Shown: in pieces, positions 39,577 to 48,767 of the stretch
Layout: each line of letters starts with the position of its first letter
How positions within the stretch are numbered: the stretch's first letter is position 1
Notes under the pieces: model-generated
What the model was told of the DNA's origin: nothing
Databases searched by the model: none
Seen by the model: the letters and a program-made list of their open reading frames with translations, nothing else
Made by a program: the position numbers and the translations under genes
Assembly (NCBI GenBank): GCA_030432905.1
Contig: JAUILU010000002.1
Location: 572,084-636,083 of the forward strand
Length of the DNA stretch: 64,000 nucleotides
Direction: 5' to 3'
DNA from: Phycisphaerae bacterium
GTDB taxonomy: Bacteria; Planctomycetota; Phycisphaerae; Phycisphaerales; UBA1924

Positions 39577-40245
39577 ATGGTGCCTGAGGTCAATGTTGAG
39601 TCGCGCAAACCGCCAGCTGTCGGCACCGGACGCCCAGTCCGTGTCCACATCACGGCTCCGACCAAGGATCGGCCCGCAGTAAGCATCGAAACGCCAAGGC
39701 TCGTGCTCCGAACACTCGAACCAACCGACCGGCCCGCGATGATCGAGCTCTACGAGAGCGCCCGCGAACACCTGAGCAAGGTCCTGCCACTGTCTGAAGA
39801 CGGCAAGACACCCGAGTCCGTCTTCGCCCGACAGATCGAACTCACCGAGCAGGGCGAGAAATCCGGCAAATCGTTCCGCCGAATCGCGACCAACCGCGCC
39901 GGCACCATCGTCGGCGCGTTCAACCTCGTCGTCATCAGACGAGGATTCGAGAACTACGCGGACGTCAATTTCTGGCTCGATCCGAAGCGCACCGGCGTCG
40001 GGCTCGCCCGAGAGGGCCTGCTCGCGCTCTTGTCGTACTCACTGGCAGACCTGCCCGAGGGCCTCGGTCTGCACCGCATCGACGCCTGGGTTCAGCCAGA
40101 CAACATAGAAAGCCAGAAGCTCGTCACGTCCTGCGGCTTCAAAAAATCACAAGACGACGCGTCGCACCTGACCACCGGTGAGGACTGGAAAGTCCACGAG
40201 CGCTGGGAGCTGAACATCGAAGCTTGGCTACGCGACTTCGGTTAA
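39577..40245 (+). CDS. GNAT-family acetyltransferase (RimJ/RimL-like)
   Basis: This 222-residue N-acetyltransferase follows the RimJ/RimL pattern: ETPRLVLRTLEPTDRPAMIELY at about 41-62, then GTIVGAFNLVV, NFWLDPKRTGVGLAREGL (the acetyl-CoA loop), LHRIDAWVQPDNIESQKLVTSCGF and the final beta strand. An N-terminal extension of about 38 residues precedes the domain. GGAG lies seven bases before the ATG. The acceptor may be a protein N-terminus or a small molecule. Its stop overlaps the tail of the convergent TolC-family gene by four bases. Confidence 0.82.
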   Translation: MVPEVNVESRKPPAVGTGRPVRVHITAPTKDRPAVSIETPRLVLRTLEPTDRPAMIELYESAREHLSKVLPLSEDGKTPESVFARQIELTEQGEKSGKSFRRIATNRAGTIVGAFNLVVIRRGFENYADVNFWLDPKRTGVGLAREGLLALLSYSLADLPEGLGLHRIDAWVQPDNIESQKLVTSCGFKKSQDDASHLTTGEDWKVHERWELNIEAWLRDFG

Positions 40246-41984
40246 GGCGTACCCGGCGCGACCTGTTCGTCCTGCTCTATAGGCATCATCTCTAGACCAC
40301 CGATCGGCGCGATCGCCCCCTCTTCTGTCACGCGCATCTGACCCGTGCCGAGCAGGTACTGCAGGATCGCCACTCGGAGGTCAGCCATCGCTTGATCCCG
40401 CGCGTTCTCCGCAGAAAGCAGCGCGTTCTGCGTATCGACGATTTCCTGCGGCGTTACGTTGTCACGATCGAGCTCCTGCCCGCGTTGACGCCGGCGGTTT
40501 GTTTCGACCTGCCGCTCCGCGAGTGTCAGCTGCAATCTCGCCAGCTCAACACCTCTCACCGCGGCCCGCGAATCGATCACGACGTTGTCGCGTTCGCGTT
40601 CGTAGCCCCTGATCTGCCGTTCCAGCTGGATCGTGCTCTGCCGGAGCCGAAGCTGCTCGTTGACACGGTCGAGCGCCAGCCCAAGCGTCACGCCCGCCGA
40701 GTACGTCAGCTCGTCCGGGTCGAAGTCCAGCCTGCCCTCGTCCATGTCCGGGTCCGTCGGCAGACCAACCCGTGCGCTCAGGTTGAGGTCGGGCAGCAGA
40801 TCGTTCCTCGCGTTTGAAACATCGCGCCGGGCGTCGAGCACCCGGTCGCGCGTGTTCTGGAGATCGAGCCGGTACTCGAGCGCCCGAATCATCGCGTCAT
40901 CGAGCGTAATCTCGGGATCGGGCAACGCCAGTTCCATCGGGATCACATCGACCGCGGTATCCACCTCCAGACCGATGCGGATCTTGAACTGGTCCTCCAA
41001 GAAACGGTACCGGTCCTTCAGCCCCGCAAGGTCCGCACGCGCTTGCAAGAGATCACTCTCGGCGATCGAGATCTCGAAGTCACGCACCTGGCCCGCGTTT
41101 GATTTGGCCTGGGTCTCGGCGGCCAGGTTCTCAAGCGACTTGATCCGCCGCTCCTGGTTCACGATCGACGCCTGCTGCTGAAGAAGGCGGATGTAGTCGC
41201 TGGCGATCTCAACAAAGAACTGCCTGCGGAAGCGCTCGAAATCGCGTGCCGCGTACACAAGGTTGCGCTCGGCCTGAATCAGCCCCTCGCTCGCCACCAG
41301 CCCCGCGCCCCGGAGCAGCGGGAACGAGCCTGAGAGGACTAGCTCGCTCGACTGTGTGTACCGATCGGTGACACCGTTGCGGAGATCCTCGGCGGCATTG
41401 ACGATCCAGCTCGCTGCGACCTGGCCGCCGTTCTCGAAATTCTTGGTGACGCCGAGCTCGTTCATGATGCTCAGCACCGCGGTAAAGCTCGCATCATCGC
41501 CGGCGCCCGCAAAGTTCAGGTTCGTCGTGTTGAAGAACCGCGGGTCGAACTGGTGCCTCTGGATAAGCAGGCTGATCGCCGCGAGGATGTAGTCTTCTCG
41601 CGCCGATTGGAATTCTCGGCTCGAGGACTGGCTGATCCGCAGGGCCTCGGCCAGCGGCAGGGGCAACCGTTCGCCCTTGGACTCGGTGAGGTACCGATCG
41701 AGCCGGGCCTGCGCGTCGCGGGCCTCGTCGGCCGGCGTGTACTCGAGGTCGGTAGGGGCCGGGTTCGCGGTGTCCAGCTTCTTGCTGGCTTGTGTGCTGT
41801 CCTTTGTTACTAGGTCTTTGTTACGGTTCGTATCCGGCGGGGTGACAAATTCTCCCAGCTCTATCGAGCGTTCTCCTACGACCCTGTCGATTCGGCGGTC
41901 GATCTGGTCCATCCCGACCATACAGCCCGATGGCAAGCCGACAACAAGCGGTAGTACCCAAACAAAACGGTTGTAGTTTCCCAA
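40242..41984 (-). CDS. TolC-family outer-membrane efflux lipoprotein
   Basis: This 580-residue protein carries a lipobox (LPLVVGLPSGC), so it is probably a lipid-anchored outer-membrane factor. Two long OEP repeats of coiled-coil helices fill the rest: FVEIASDYIRLLQQQASIVN with LENLAAETQAKSNAGQVRDF in the first, and LARLQLTLAERQVETNRRRQ in the second. TolC-type trimers form the exit duct for export pumps. No membrane-fusion protein or inner-membrane pump gene is adjacent. The start is TTG at 41984 with CGGAG six bases upstream. A 7-bp inverted repeat lies about 65 bases upstream. Confidence 0.85.
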   Translation of the reverse strand: MGNYNRFVWVLPLVVGLPSGCMVGMDQIDRRIDRVVGERSIELGEFVTPPDTNRNKDLVTKDSTQASKKLDTANPAPTDLEYTPADEARDAQARLDRYLTESKGERLPLPLAEALRISQSSSREFQSAREDYILAAISLLIQRHQFDPRFFNTTNLNFAGAGDDASFTAVLSIMNELGVTKNFENGGQVAASWIVNAAEDLRNGVTDRYTQSSELVLSGSFPLLRGAGLVASEGLIQAERNLVYAARDFERFRRQFFVEIASDYIRLLQQQASIVNQERRIKSLENLAAETQAKSNAGQVRDFEISIAESDLLQARADLAGLKDRYRFLEDQFKIRIGLEVDTAVDVIPMELALPDPEITLDDAMIRALEYRLDLQNTRDRVLDARRDVSNARNDLLPDLNLSARVGLPTDPDMDEGRLDFDPDELTYSAGVTLGLALDRVNEQLRLRQSTIQLERQIRGYERERDNVVIDSRAAVRGVELARLQLTLAERQVETNRRRQRGQELDRDNVTPQEIVDTQNALLSAENARDQAMADLRVAILQYLLGTGQMRVTEEGAIAPIGGLEMMPIEQDEQVAPGTP

Positions 41985-42041
41985 CAGATGCTCCGATATC
42001 GGACGTGGTTGCAGGTGTCTGAATGCACCGTATCTAATTCC

Positions 42042-42068
42042 TTGACACCGAAAACGTTGCGGTTTTCG
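42042..42068. promoter_or_regulatory. Promoter-like hexamer with overlapping inverted repeat
   Basis: TTGACA (42042-42047, plus strand) is immediately followed by CGAAAAC (42049-42055) and its perfect reverse complement GTTTTCG (42062-42068), separated by six bases. It lies in the 200-base region between the divergent TolC and GH35-like genes. The palindrome could be an operator for either. No good -10 element sits at standard spacing, so promoter assignment is weak. Confidence 0.3.
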
Positions 42069-42185
42069 AAGTGCCCTCCTATTGTTCTTTCCGGCTGCTG
42101 AACAACGTCCAGATGCCGAACATGCAGGTCTCGCAAGGCCCGGTGACCAAAGTCCCCTTACTCAACACTGAACGGAGCCCGATCG

Positions 42186-44969
42186 ATGGCGACGGTGACC
42201 CACGACGGTCAGAGCTTCATGATTGACAGCCGACGCGTTTGGCTTGTCGCAGGACAGATCGACTACGGCAGAATACCCCATGAAGCCTGGGCGGACCGAA
42301 TCCACGCCGCCAAGCTCGCGGGTTTCAACACCATCGCTACCAGCGTTCCTTGGGCGCTGCACGAGCCACGGGCGGGACAGTTCGACTTCGCCGCGGGCCG
42401 AGACCTCCGGCGCTTCATCCAGCTCATCCACCACGCGGGCCTCTTCTGCATCCTCAGACCCGGACCCTACTTCGGCGGTGGCTGGGACATGGGCGGCATC
42501 CCGGGCTGGGTCTCCAGCAAACCCGAGGTCCAGCTCCGCGCTGGCTCGGCACCATTCCTCGAAGCCGCGAGCCGGTTCATCACCGCCATCGCCGAGCAGG
42601 TCAAAGACCTTCAGGTCACAAGCCCGGGTGAGGGCGGCCCGATCGTCATGATTCAGAGCGAATCAGAGTGGACCTGCGGCGACGACGTCGCGGCCAAGGC
42701 CTACCTCGGTGAGCTCGCCCGCTACTACCGCGAGGCCGGCTTCGCGGTCCCGAGCATCAACTCCAACAACCTCTGGCAGAGCGTCGAGGGCGAGATCGAC
42801 GGCTGGGTCGGGAACGCCGACATGCTCGCCACGCTGCGACAGCTCGCGGCGGTCTCTCCTGACCAGCCCCGCGTCGTCGTGGACATGCCCGTCTGCAGCC
42901 CGTCCTTCGTCGGCGGCCCAGCAGAACCGGAGCTCCCGCCCTACGCCATGCAGCGCAGGCTCGTCGAAGTCCTCGCCGGCGGCGGCCAGTTCGTTGCCAA
43001 CCCCATCGCCGGCGGTCTTACGCCCGGCTTCTGGCCCGGCCGCGACGGACTCGACGCGAGCAGGTACATCGAGAACCACCACGGCATGCACGCGCCGATC
43101 ACCGACGCGGGCACCGCGGGCGAGTCGTACCACATCCTCCGCCGCGTCACGACGATGGCGTCCAGCTTCGCACGCGTGTTCGCCAACCTCGACCACAACT
43201 ACAAGCCCATCCTGCTCGATCAGCGATACACCCAGTCGTCCGCGGGCGACTCGATCGCGGTCATCGATCTCGTCGGCAGCCAGGGCTCCGTCGCGTTCCT
43301 GCTCGCAAAGGAACCCGAAACGCAGTCAAAGACCACCCGCGTCCGCACGATGGACCTCTTGCTCGGCGACGGCTCCTCGCTGACCGTCAGCCTCGGCAAG
43401 CAGGCCGCCGCGTGGGTCCTGTTCGACGTCCTCCTCGATGGCAGGGGCACGCTCGACTACTGCACACTCAACGCCATGTCGCTCGTCGGCAAGTGCCTCG
43501 TCTGCTTCGGGCCGGCGGGCACCGAGGGCGTCGTTTCGATTAACGGCTCGCCGCTCTACGTCGATGTGCCAAAGGGCAAGGTCCCAGTCATCGAAGAGCA
43601 CGAGGGCTTCACCGTCATCGTTGCAAACGAAGACTCGATCGACACCGTGTTCGCAACCGAGCAGGGCGTCTTCATCGGCGTCGATTCGGTCAACGCCGAG
43701 GGCGAGCCGGTCGGCCTGCCCGGTGCCAAGAGCTGCACGCTCTTTTCGCCCGACGGCAAGAAGCAGAAAGTCGTCCTCAAGAACGCACGCCCGGCGCGCG
43801 CCAGCAGCACCAACGTCCCGCTCGCAGATTGGAAAGCCGTCACCGCCGACGAGTACATCGACGGCACAAACGCGCGATACGCACCCATCGACGGGCCGGG
43901 CGATCTCGCCGACCTCGGTTCACCGTTCGGCTACGGCTGGTACAAAATCCACATCAAAGCCGGCGACGGAAAGAAGCACAAAGTCCTCTCGCCAAAATCG
44001 CGCGACAGGCTCCGCTTCTTCATCGACGGCAGCGACGAGGGCATCTGGGGTTTCGGCCCCGGCGCCAAGCACGAACCGATGGACATGAGCCTCACCAAGG
44101 ACGAACACACGATGGTCGTGCTCGCAGAAAACCTCGGCAGGCCAGATTCTGGCATGCTTCTCAACGAACCCAAGGGACTTGTTGACGAGCTCTACCACAT
44201 CAAGCCGTTCAAAGCCGGCCGCCACTCGATCGATCATTCTGTGCCGATCCAGCCGCTGTCGAGCATCACCCCGCTCTGGCACATGCGTCCGAGCGACACA
44301 ACCTTCCCCGACCGCCTGACGTGGAGCTTCGTGCACCGCAAGAAGTCGCCGATCATCATCTCGTTCGAGCCCCTGCCTTGCCGGGTGCTCGTGATCCTCA
44401 ACGACGAGCCGATCCGCTTCCTCGATCAGTCCGGTCCGTGCAACATCGTGCTCGATCAGGACGAACTCAACCGCGGCAACAACACGCTGCAGTTTGCCGT
44501 CATGGGCGACGAGCCGGACCCATCCGCCTCGCTCTCAGAACTCGCGTCCGCGACGAGCTTCGTCGAGGGTGTCGATTCGATCACCGCCAAAGCGACGTGG
44601 TCGTTCGCCAAGTGGGAGCCGCCCGCGCCGTCTGACTTCGCGGCTGTGCCCAAATCCAAGCTCGGCTCCTTCAAGCTGCCGACGTGGTTCAAGTCGAGCT
44701 TCCAGGCCGACCCAGAGGGCGCGCCAGTGCGTCTCGACCTGACGGGTCTGACCAAGGGGCAGGTGTTCCTCAACGACCAGCACCTCGGTCGGTACTTCGT
44801 CGAAACCGCGACGCACAAGGCTGTCGGCCCGAGCACGACGATGCTCCTGCCAAACGCCGCCATCCGTGCTGGCCGGAAGAATGAGCTGCTCATCTTCGAC
44901 GAGCACGGCGGCTCGCCCGCAAAGCTCAAGGTCACCATCGACAACGCCAACGTGCCCATCACACGATGA
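42186..44969 (+). CDS. GH35 beta-galactosidase-like protein with altered catalytic motifs
   Basis: This 927-residue protein has no signal peptide. The N-terminal (beta/alpha)8 part matches GH35: GQIDYGRIPHEAWADRIHAA, AGFNTIATSVPWALHEPRAG, FDFAAGRDLRRFIQ and ILRPGPYFGGGWDMGGIPGW. The acid/base region reads IQSESEW (about 156-162) instead of the usual QxENEY, so the Asn before the catalytic Glu161 is Ser. The usual nucleophile region (EFWxGWFDxWG) is not recognisable; the corresponding stretch is around VVVDMPVCSPSFVGG. Beta-sandwich domains follow. It overlaps the HD hydrolase start (ATGA). Activity is doubtful. Confidence 0.72.
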   Translation: MATVTHDGQSFMIDSRRVWLVAGQIDYGRIPHEAWADRIHAAKLAGFNTIATSVPWALHEPRAGQFDFAAGRDLRRFIQLIHHAGLFCILRPGPYFGGGWDMGGIPGWVSSKPEVQLRAGSAPFLEAASRFITAIAEQVKDLQVTSPGEGGPIVMIQSESEWTCGDDVAAKAYLGELARYYREAGFAVPSINSNNLWQSVEGEIDGWVGNADMLATLRQLAAVSPDQPRVVVDMPVCSPSFVGGPAEPELPPYAMQRRLVEVLAGGGQFVANPIAGGLTPGFWPGRDGLDASRYIENHHGMHAPITDAGTAGESYHILRRVTTMASSFARVFANLDHNYKPILLDQRYTQSSAGDSIAVIDLVGSQGSVAFLLAKEPETQSKTTRVRTMDLLLGDGSSLTVSLGKQAAAWVLFDVLLDGRGTLDYCTLNAMSLVGKCLVCFGPAGTEGVVSINGSPLYVDVPKGKVPVIEEHEGFTVIVANEDSIDTVFATEQGVFIGVDSVNAEGEPVGLPGAKSCTLFSPDGKKQKVVLKNARPARASSTNVPLADWKAVTADEYIDGTNARYAPIDGPGDLADLGSPFGYGWYKIHIKAGDGKKHKVLSPKSRDRLRFFIDGSDEGIWGFGPGAKHEPMDMSLTKDEHTMVVLAENLGRPDSGMLLNEPKGLVDELYHIKPFKAGRHSIDHSVPIQPLSSITPLWHMRPSDTTFPDRLTWSFVHRKKSPIIISFEPLPCRVLVILNDEPIRFLDQSGPCNIVLDQDELNRGNNTLQFAVMGDEPDPSASLSELASATSFVEGVDSITAKATWSFAKWEPPAPSDFAAVPKSKLGSFKLPTWFKSSFQADPEGAPVRLDLTGLTKGQVFLNDQHLGRYFVETATHKAVGPSTTMLLPNAAIRAGRKNELLIFDEHGGSPAKLKVTIDNANVPITR

Positions 44970-45535
44970 CACAAGGCGGCCATGACACCGGCACGGATCT
45001 CTGGCAACGAGCCGCGGCCTTCGCCGCCCGTGCGCACGCGGGACAGGTCCGCAAGGACAACCAGACGCCCTACGCGAGCCACCCGGCGCGCGTGGCGATG
45101 ACCCTGCTCCGAGTCTTCGGCTGCGAAGACGACCTCGCGATCGCGGCGGCGTTCCTCCACGACACCATCGAGGACACGCCCGCCGACTACGACGACATCC
45201 ACGAAGGCTTCGGGGAAACCGTCGCCGACATCGTCGCGGCTCTCACAAAGAACATGATCCTGCCCGAGGACAAACGCGAGACCGAGTACGACCGCAGGCT
45301 TTCCGAAGCCGACTGGCGTGCAAGGCTGATCAAGCTCGCCGACGTCTACGACAACCTCTGTGACATCGAGTTCCAGAGCCTGCAAACCGATGACCAAAGG
45401 CAGGCGACGCGCAGCCGGCACATCGTCCGGTGCGAACGCGCCATCGCGCTGGCCGCCGGTGACGCCGAGGCGCACGAGGAAACCGCCCGCGCGATCGCCG
45501 CGGTGCGAAGCCGGATGCAATCCTGTAACAGCTAG
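44966..45535 (+). CDS. HD-domain phosphohydrolase (RelA/SpoT-like HD, MESH1-type)
   Basis: This 189-residue HD_4-type protein has AAAFAARAHAGQVRKDNQTPY with SHPARVAMTLL and the HD pair in AAAFLHDTIEDT. Later it has LIKLADVYDNLCD, where an Asp completes the metal site. The motif order matches the (p)ppGpp hydrolase half of SpoT and small alarmone hydrolases, with no synthetase domain. Alarmone degradation is likely but other nucleotides are possible. Its ATG overlaps the stop of the GH35-like gene. Its stop overlaps the convergent PDZ gene by four bases. Confidence 0.8.
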   Translation: MTQGGHDTGTDLWQRAAAFAARAHAGQVRKDNQTPYASHPARVAMTLLRVFGCEDDLAIAAAFLHDTIEDTPADYDDIHEGFGETVADIVAALTKNMILPEDKRETEYDRRLSEADWRARLIKLADVYDNLCDIEFQSLQTDDQRQATRSRHIVRCERAIALAAGDAEAHEETARAIAAVRSRMQSCNS

Positions 45536-46590
45536 GGCTTCTGAATGCCGAGCCCGTCGAGTTCCTTACGGAGCCGGTCGGCCTTGCGTTGCAGTTCCGC
45601 AAGCGAGACCTGGTAGCTCTCGAGCTGCGCCTTGGCCTGATCGATCTGCCGCTGGCGGGCGCCGTTGCGCTGATAAATCTCGAGCTGCAACTGCGATCGG
45701 CGGATGCGTTCTTCCATCGCGACGATCTCGATCTCGGCCTTGGTCAGGTGCTGGCGGAGCATGGGCGGAAAGTCATTCGCCCTGCCGCGCGCCGAGCGTG
45801 AGAGCGGGCGATCGAGCGTCACCCCAGCGAGCGCGCCAGGACGGGGTCTCGCCTCGCCCCCGACGACCACCATCTGGCGAAGCGGCGTGCCGTCGGCGTT
45901 GCGCCGTCTCGTCGGCCCGGTCCAGGGTTCGACCGCCGCGTTCTCCCACGCCTCCAGAATCCCCGGGTCGTAGTCGATCATCTCGGGCATCCCGCGGTCC
46001 GCGTAGTCGCGCGAGCGGTGCGCCCACGCGTTCTGCAGTGCCGATCGCTGCTGCGACTGGTTGTTGTTGAGGTCAGCCCACTTCCCGAGTGTGATGTCAG
46101 CGGTCTTCCGCTGCTCACCACGGATGAATACCACGGACACCACATCGCCCGGCGATCGGCTCACGATCGAGAACTGAAGATCGATGTTCGAGCGGATAGA
46201 CCAGTCATCGATCTCAAGCAGGATGTCGCCGTTCTGAAGCACGTTCACCGCGTCGAAGTTGGGAACCGTCGCGGTGATCACAAGCCCGAGGTCACTCTCG
46301 TTTGGGGCAAACTGAATCCCCATCGCGGCTCGCGGTTCGCTGATAAACCGAATCTGCGCAGATCGGTACAGCCGCAACCGCTGCTCGGCGGACAGGTCGT
46401 CGCGCGCAAGCTGCGCTTCAAGATCCTCAAGTCTGATGTTCTCGTTGTACTCAAGCTCGTCCGCCGCAAGCTCTCGCTCGACGAACGAATCACTCCCGAG
46501 CCGCTCAACCAGACGCTCCGCGGTCATCGCCTCCTGCGCACCGGCGCCAACAGAGGCCATCATCGCGAGTCCAGCGAGCACACGTTTCAC
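45532..46590 (-). CDS. Secreted PDZ-domain protein with C-terminal coiled coil
   Basis: This 352-residue protein begins with a signal peptide (KRVLAGLAMMASVGAGA). A PDZ-like domain lies at about 95-170 (AAMGIQFAPNESDLGLVITA, NVLQNGDILLEIDDWSIRS, VVSVVFIRGEQRKT). A linker and a strong C-terminal coiled coil follow (EIVAMEERIRRSQLQLEIYQ and later KAQLESYQVSLAELQRKAD). No protease domain is attached, so it may be a scaffold. Its GTG start overlaps the kinase-like gene stop (GTGA), indicating tight coupling. Confidence 0.7.
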   Translation of the reverse strand: MKRVLAGLAMMASVGAGAQEAMTAERLVERLGSDSFVERELAADELEYNENIRLEDLEAQLARDDLSAEQRLRLYRSAQIRFISEPRAAMGIQFAPNESDLGLVITATVPNFDAVNVLQNGDILLEIDDWSIRSNIDLQFSIVSRSPGDVVSVVFIRGEQRKTADITLGKWADLNNNQSQQRSALQNAWAHRSRDYADRGMPEMIDYDPGILEAWENAAVEPWTGPTRRRNADGTPLRQMVVVGGEARPRPGALAGVTLDRPLSRSARGRANDFPPMLRQHLTKAEIEIVAMEERIRRSQLQLEIYQRNGARQRQIDQAKAQLESYQVSLAELQRKADRLRKELDGLGIQKP

Positions 46591-47780
46591 AGCTTGATCA
46601 ACTCCTCGGCCATCTCGGCGATCCATACCGCCTTGCGATCGACCATCCGCAGGAACGTCGAGCCCTCGATCTGACCAAACCTGCCGGTCGCCGCGATCGG
46701 GATCGTCGCCTCCGTAATAAGTGCCTCGATCATGAGCCACGGCAGCGCACGACACTCGGCCTTACTCAATATACAGCCTTCGACCGCGTCGTATGCACCT
46801 AAAAACGCCTGCAATCTGTTGTGATCCAGCTCCACAGGCCACGCCATCGGGTCTAGCCCCGTCCGCGTCACCGAGAACTGCATCGCGCCGTTGGCAACAT
46901 CGAGCGCCCTTGGCCCGACGCGCGCCGAGTCGAAATCCACGATTGCGCGGATGCCGTCGTCTGAGAAAATCACATTCCCGGGGTGGTAGTCCGCGTGGAT
47001 GACCTGCCGGGGCCAGCCCGCGATGCCGGCCTCGCGCACCCGCAATCCCGCTTGGTCGTAGAGCAACGCGAGGTTGTTCGCCGTCTCTTCAAGCCCACGC
47101 GCCTGGATCCGCGCCGGCAGCGCCCGCAGCGCCTCGGGGATCGCCGCCACCGCGTGGTAGCTCCCGGTCACCGGCGCACCGGGCCCGACAAAGTCAGACA
47201 GCAAGCGATGGAAGTACGCCAGTGCCCGTCCCGCCTCGGCGGTGGGGGGGAGCGACCGGTCGAAACGCTTGCCATTGATGAACGAGAACACCTCGTACAC
47301 GAACCCGCCGAAACTCAGCGCGCCCTGGCCCGTCTGTGTCGGCACAAGTCTCGCCAGCGGGAACGCCCGGTCGCCGAGGTGGTTCTGGATCGAGTGGCTA
47401 AACGCGATGTGCTGAGCCGTTGCTTTGCCGGGCGTGCGCCGTTTGATCAGCACCGTGCCCGTCGAGGTCTCGAGCACCACCTTGGGCGCCTGACGCGACC
47501 CCCTGCGGAACTCGCGGACGTTGTGGATTCTGCCGAGCTCGTAGTTTGAGCACACCATCGCAAGCTCGCCCGTGGCGAACCGGTCATAGCCCTCGACCGC
47601 CGGGCGAAGATCGCCCGCCTCGGCTGGAGACTTCGGGTTCTGCTGAGGCACAACCACCTGACCGGCGACCGTGTCCGACGCGGAAGACACCCGCTCGGCG
47701 TCTGCGTACAGGTTCACCGACGACTGGGCGCTCTCGACTGCTGGCGGGTTGTCTGTTTTCACTTCTTCGCCCATTTCCAT
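46587..47780 (-). CDS. Aminoglycoside-phosphotransferase-fold (APH) kinase
   Basis: This 397-residue protein has a protein-kinase-like fold: VVLETSTGTVLIKRR (ATP lysine region), then the Brenner motif HADYHPGNVIF (catalytic Asp and Asn), and IVDFDSARVGPRALDVANG (Mg-binding Asp). The family phosphorylates varied small molecules such as choline, homoserine, sugars or antibiotics. An Asn/Pro-rich N-terminal extension of about 45 residues is probably disordered. It lies between yicC (gap 18 bases) and the PDZ gene (GTGA overlap). Resistance to a drug should not be assumed. Confidence 0.78.
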   Translation of the reverse strand: MEMGEEVKTDNPPAVESAQSSVNLYADAERVSSASDTVAGQVVVPQQNPKSPAEAGDLRPAVEGYDRFATGELAMVCSNYELGRIHNVREFRRGSRQAPKVVLETSTGTVLIKRRTPGKATAQHIAFSHSIQNHLGDRAFPLARLVPTQTGQGALSFGGFVYEVFSFINGKRFDRSLPPTAEAGRALAYFHRLLSDFVGPGAPVTGSYHAVAAIPEALRALPARIQARGLEETANNLALLYDQAGLRVREAGIAGWPRQVIHADYHPGNVIFSDDGIRAIVDFDSARVGPRALDVANGAMQFSVTRTGLDPMAWPVELDHNRLQAFLGAYDAVEGCILSKAECRALPWLMIEALITEATIPIAATGRFGQIEGSTFLRMVDRKAVWIAEMAEELIKL

Positions 47781-47798
47781 GCTCAGAAGACCGCTGAC

Positions 47799-48689
47799 TC
47801 ACTCTACGTTCTGCACCTGCTCTTTAATCCGGTCGATCGCGCCCTTGATCTCAACGATCGAGCGGCTGATCCGCGTATCCATCGACTTGCTCGACATGGT
47901 GTTCGCCTCACGAAGAAGCTCCTGCGCCATGAAGTCCAGCGTCCTGCCGACGGGCTTGTCGTCTTTCTGTTCGATGATCTTGGTGAACTGTTCCAGATGG
48001 CCGCCCAGCCGCTGGATCTCCTCGGCAATATCAGTCCGCTCCGCGTGGCTCGCAACCTCGCGGATGATGTCCACGCTGTCGCTCGGCGTGCCAGACCCCG
48101 CCAGCAGCTCGTCCATCCGTGTCCGGAGCCTGGCCTCAAAGTCCTTGACGATCTCGGGCGCCCGCTCTTTCACCTCGGCAAGGCTCGTCGCGATCACCGA
48201 AAGCTGGTTGTGGAGATCCGCCGCCAGCGCCTCGCCCTCGGCCTTGCGCATCGCGATGAGCGAGGCACACGCCTCGTTCGTCAGCTTCGTGAACACCTCG
48301 CGCACGCGCCCAATCCGCTCGCCCTCGTCGCTCGGCGGCTGGATCACGCCCGGCAAACCAAGCAGCGAGCCGATCTCGATCGAAACCCGGCCCGAGCTGA
48401 CGTGCTCCGAGGCGCTCAACTGCTCGACGTACTTGTCGAGCGCCTTGCAGTTGATCTCATGGGCCGCGGCTTCGGTGTCGTCGGTGCAGCTCGCCTTGAG
48501 CGTCACGCTGCCCCGGCTGATCTGCTTGCGCAGACGCGATTCGAGGTCGGCTTCGAGCGACTCGAACTCTTCTTGGAGGCGTACGGTGCCCTTGAAGAAC
48601 TTGCCGTTGAGTGAACGGATCTGCACGAAGTAGTGCGTGCCATCGATGTGCGCCGATGCCTCGCCGTAGCCTGTCATGCTGCGGATCAC
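47799..48689 (-). CDS. YicC-family endoribonuclease
   Basis: This 296-residue protein begins IRSMTGYGEAS, the conserved YicC N-terminus, with SLNGKFFKG and later the C-terminal DUF1732 segment TMSSKSMDTRISRSIVEIKG. Characterised YicC proteins are RNases that act with PNPase in small-RNA decay. The start is GTG at 48689. It lies downstream of secG by about 80 bases on the same strand and upstream of the APH-like gene by 18 bases. Confidence 0.9.
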   Translation of the reverse strand: MIRSMTGYGEASAHIDGTHYFVQIRSLNGKFFKGTVRLQEEFESLEADLESRLRKQISRGSVTLKASCTDDTEAAAHEINCKALDKYVEQLSASEHVSSGRVSIEIGSLLGLPGVIQPPSDEGERIGRVREVFTKLTNEACASLIAMRKAEGEALAADLHNQLSVIATSLAEVKERAPEIVKDFEARLRTRMDELLAGSGTPSDSVDIIREVASHAERTDIAEEIQRLGGHLEQFTKIIEQKDDKPVGRTLDFMAQELLREANTMSSKSMDTRISRSIVEIKGAIDRIKEQVQNVE

Positions 48690-48767
48690 GCCGATACCTC
48701 TTTCGTCACCGGGAACACCCCGGCCCTATGCCAAGTGTCAGTGTACTCGAATCCACGAAACGCGTCG

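Noticed and set aside
46587..47780. APH-fold gene as an antibiotic-resistance determinant
   Set aside because: The fold covers many substrates; the chromosomal housekeeping context and lack of mobile elements give no support for resistance.
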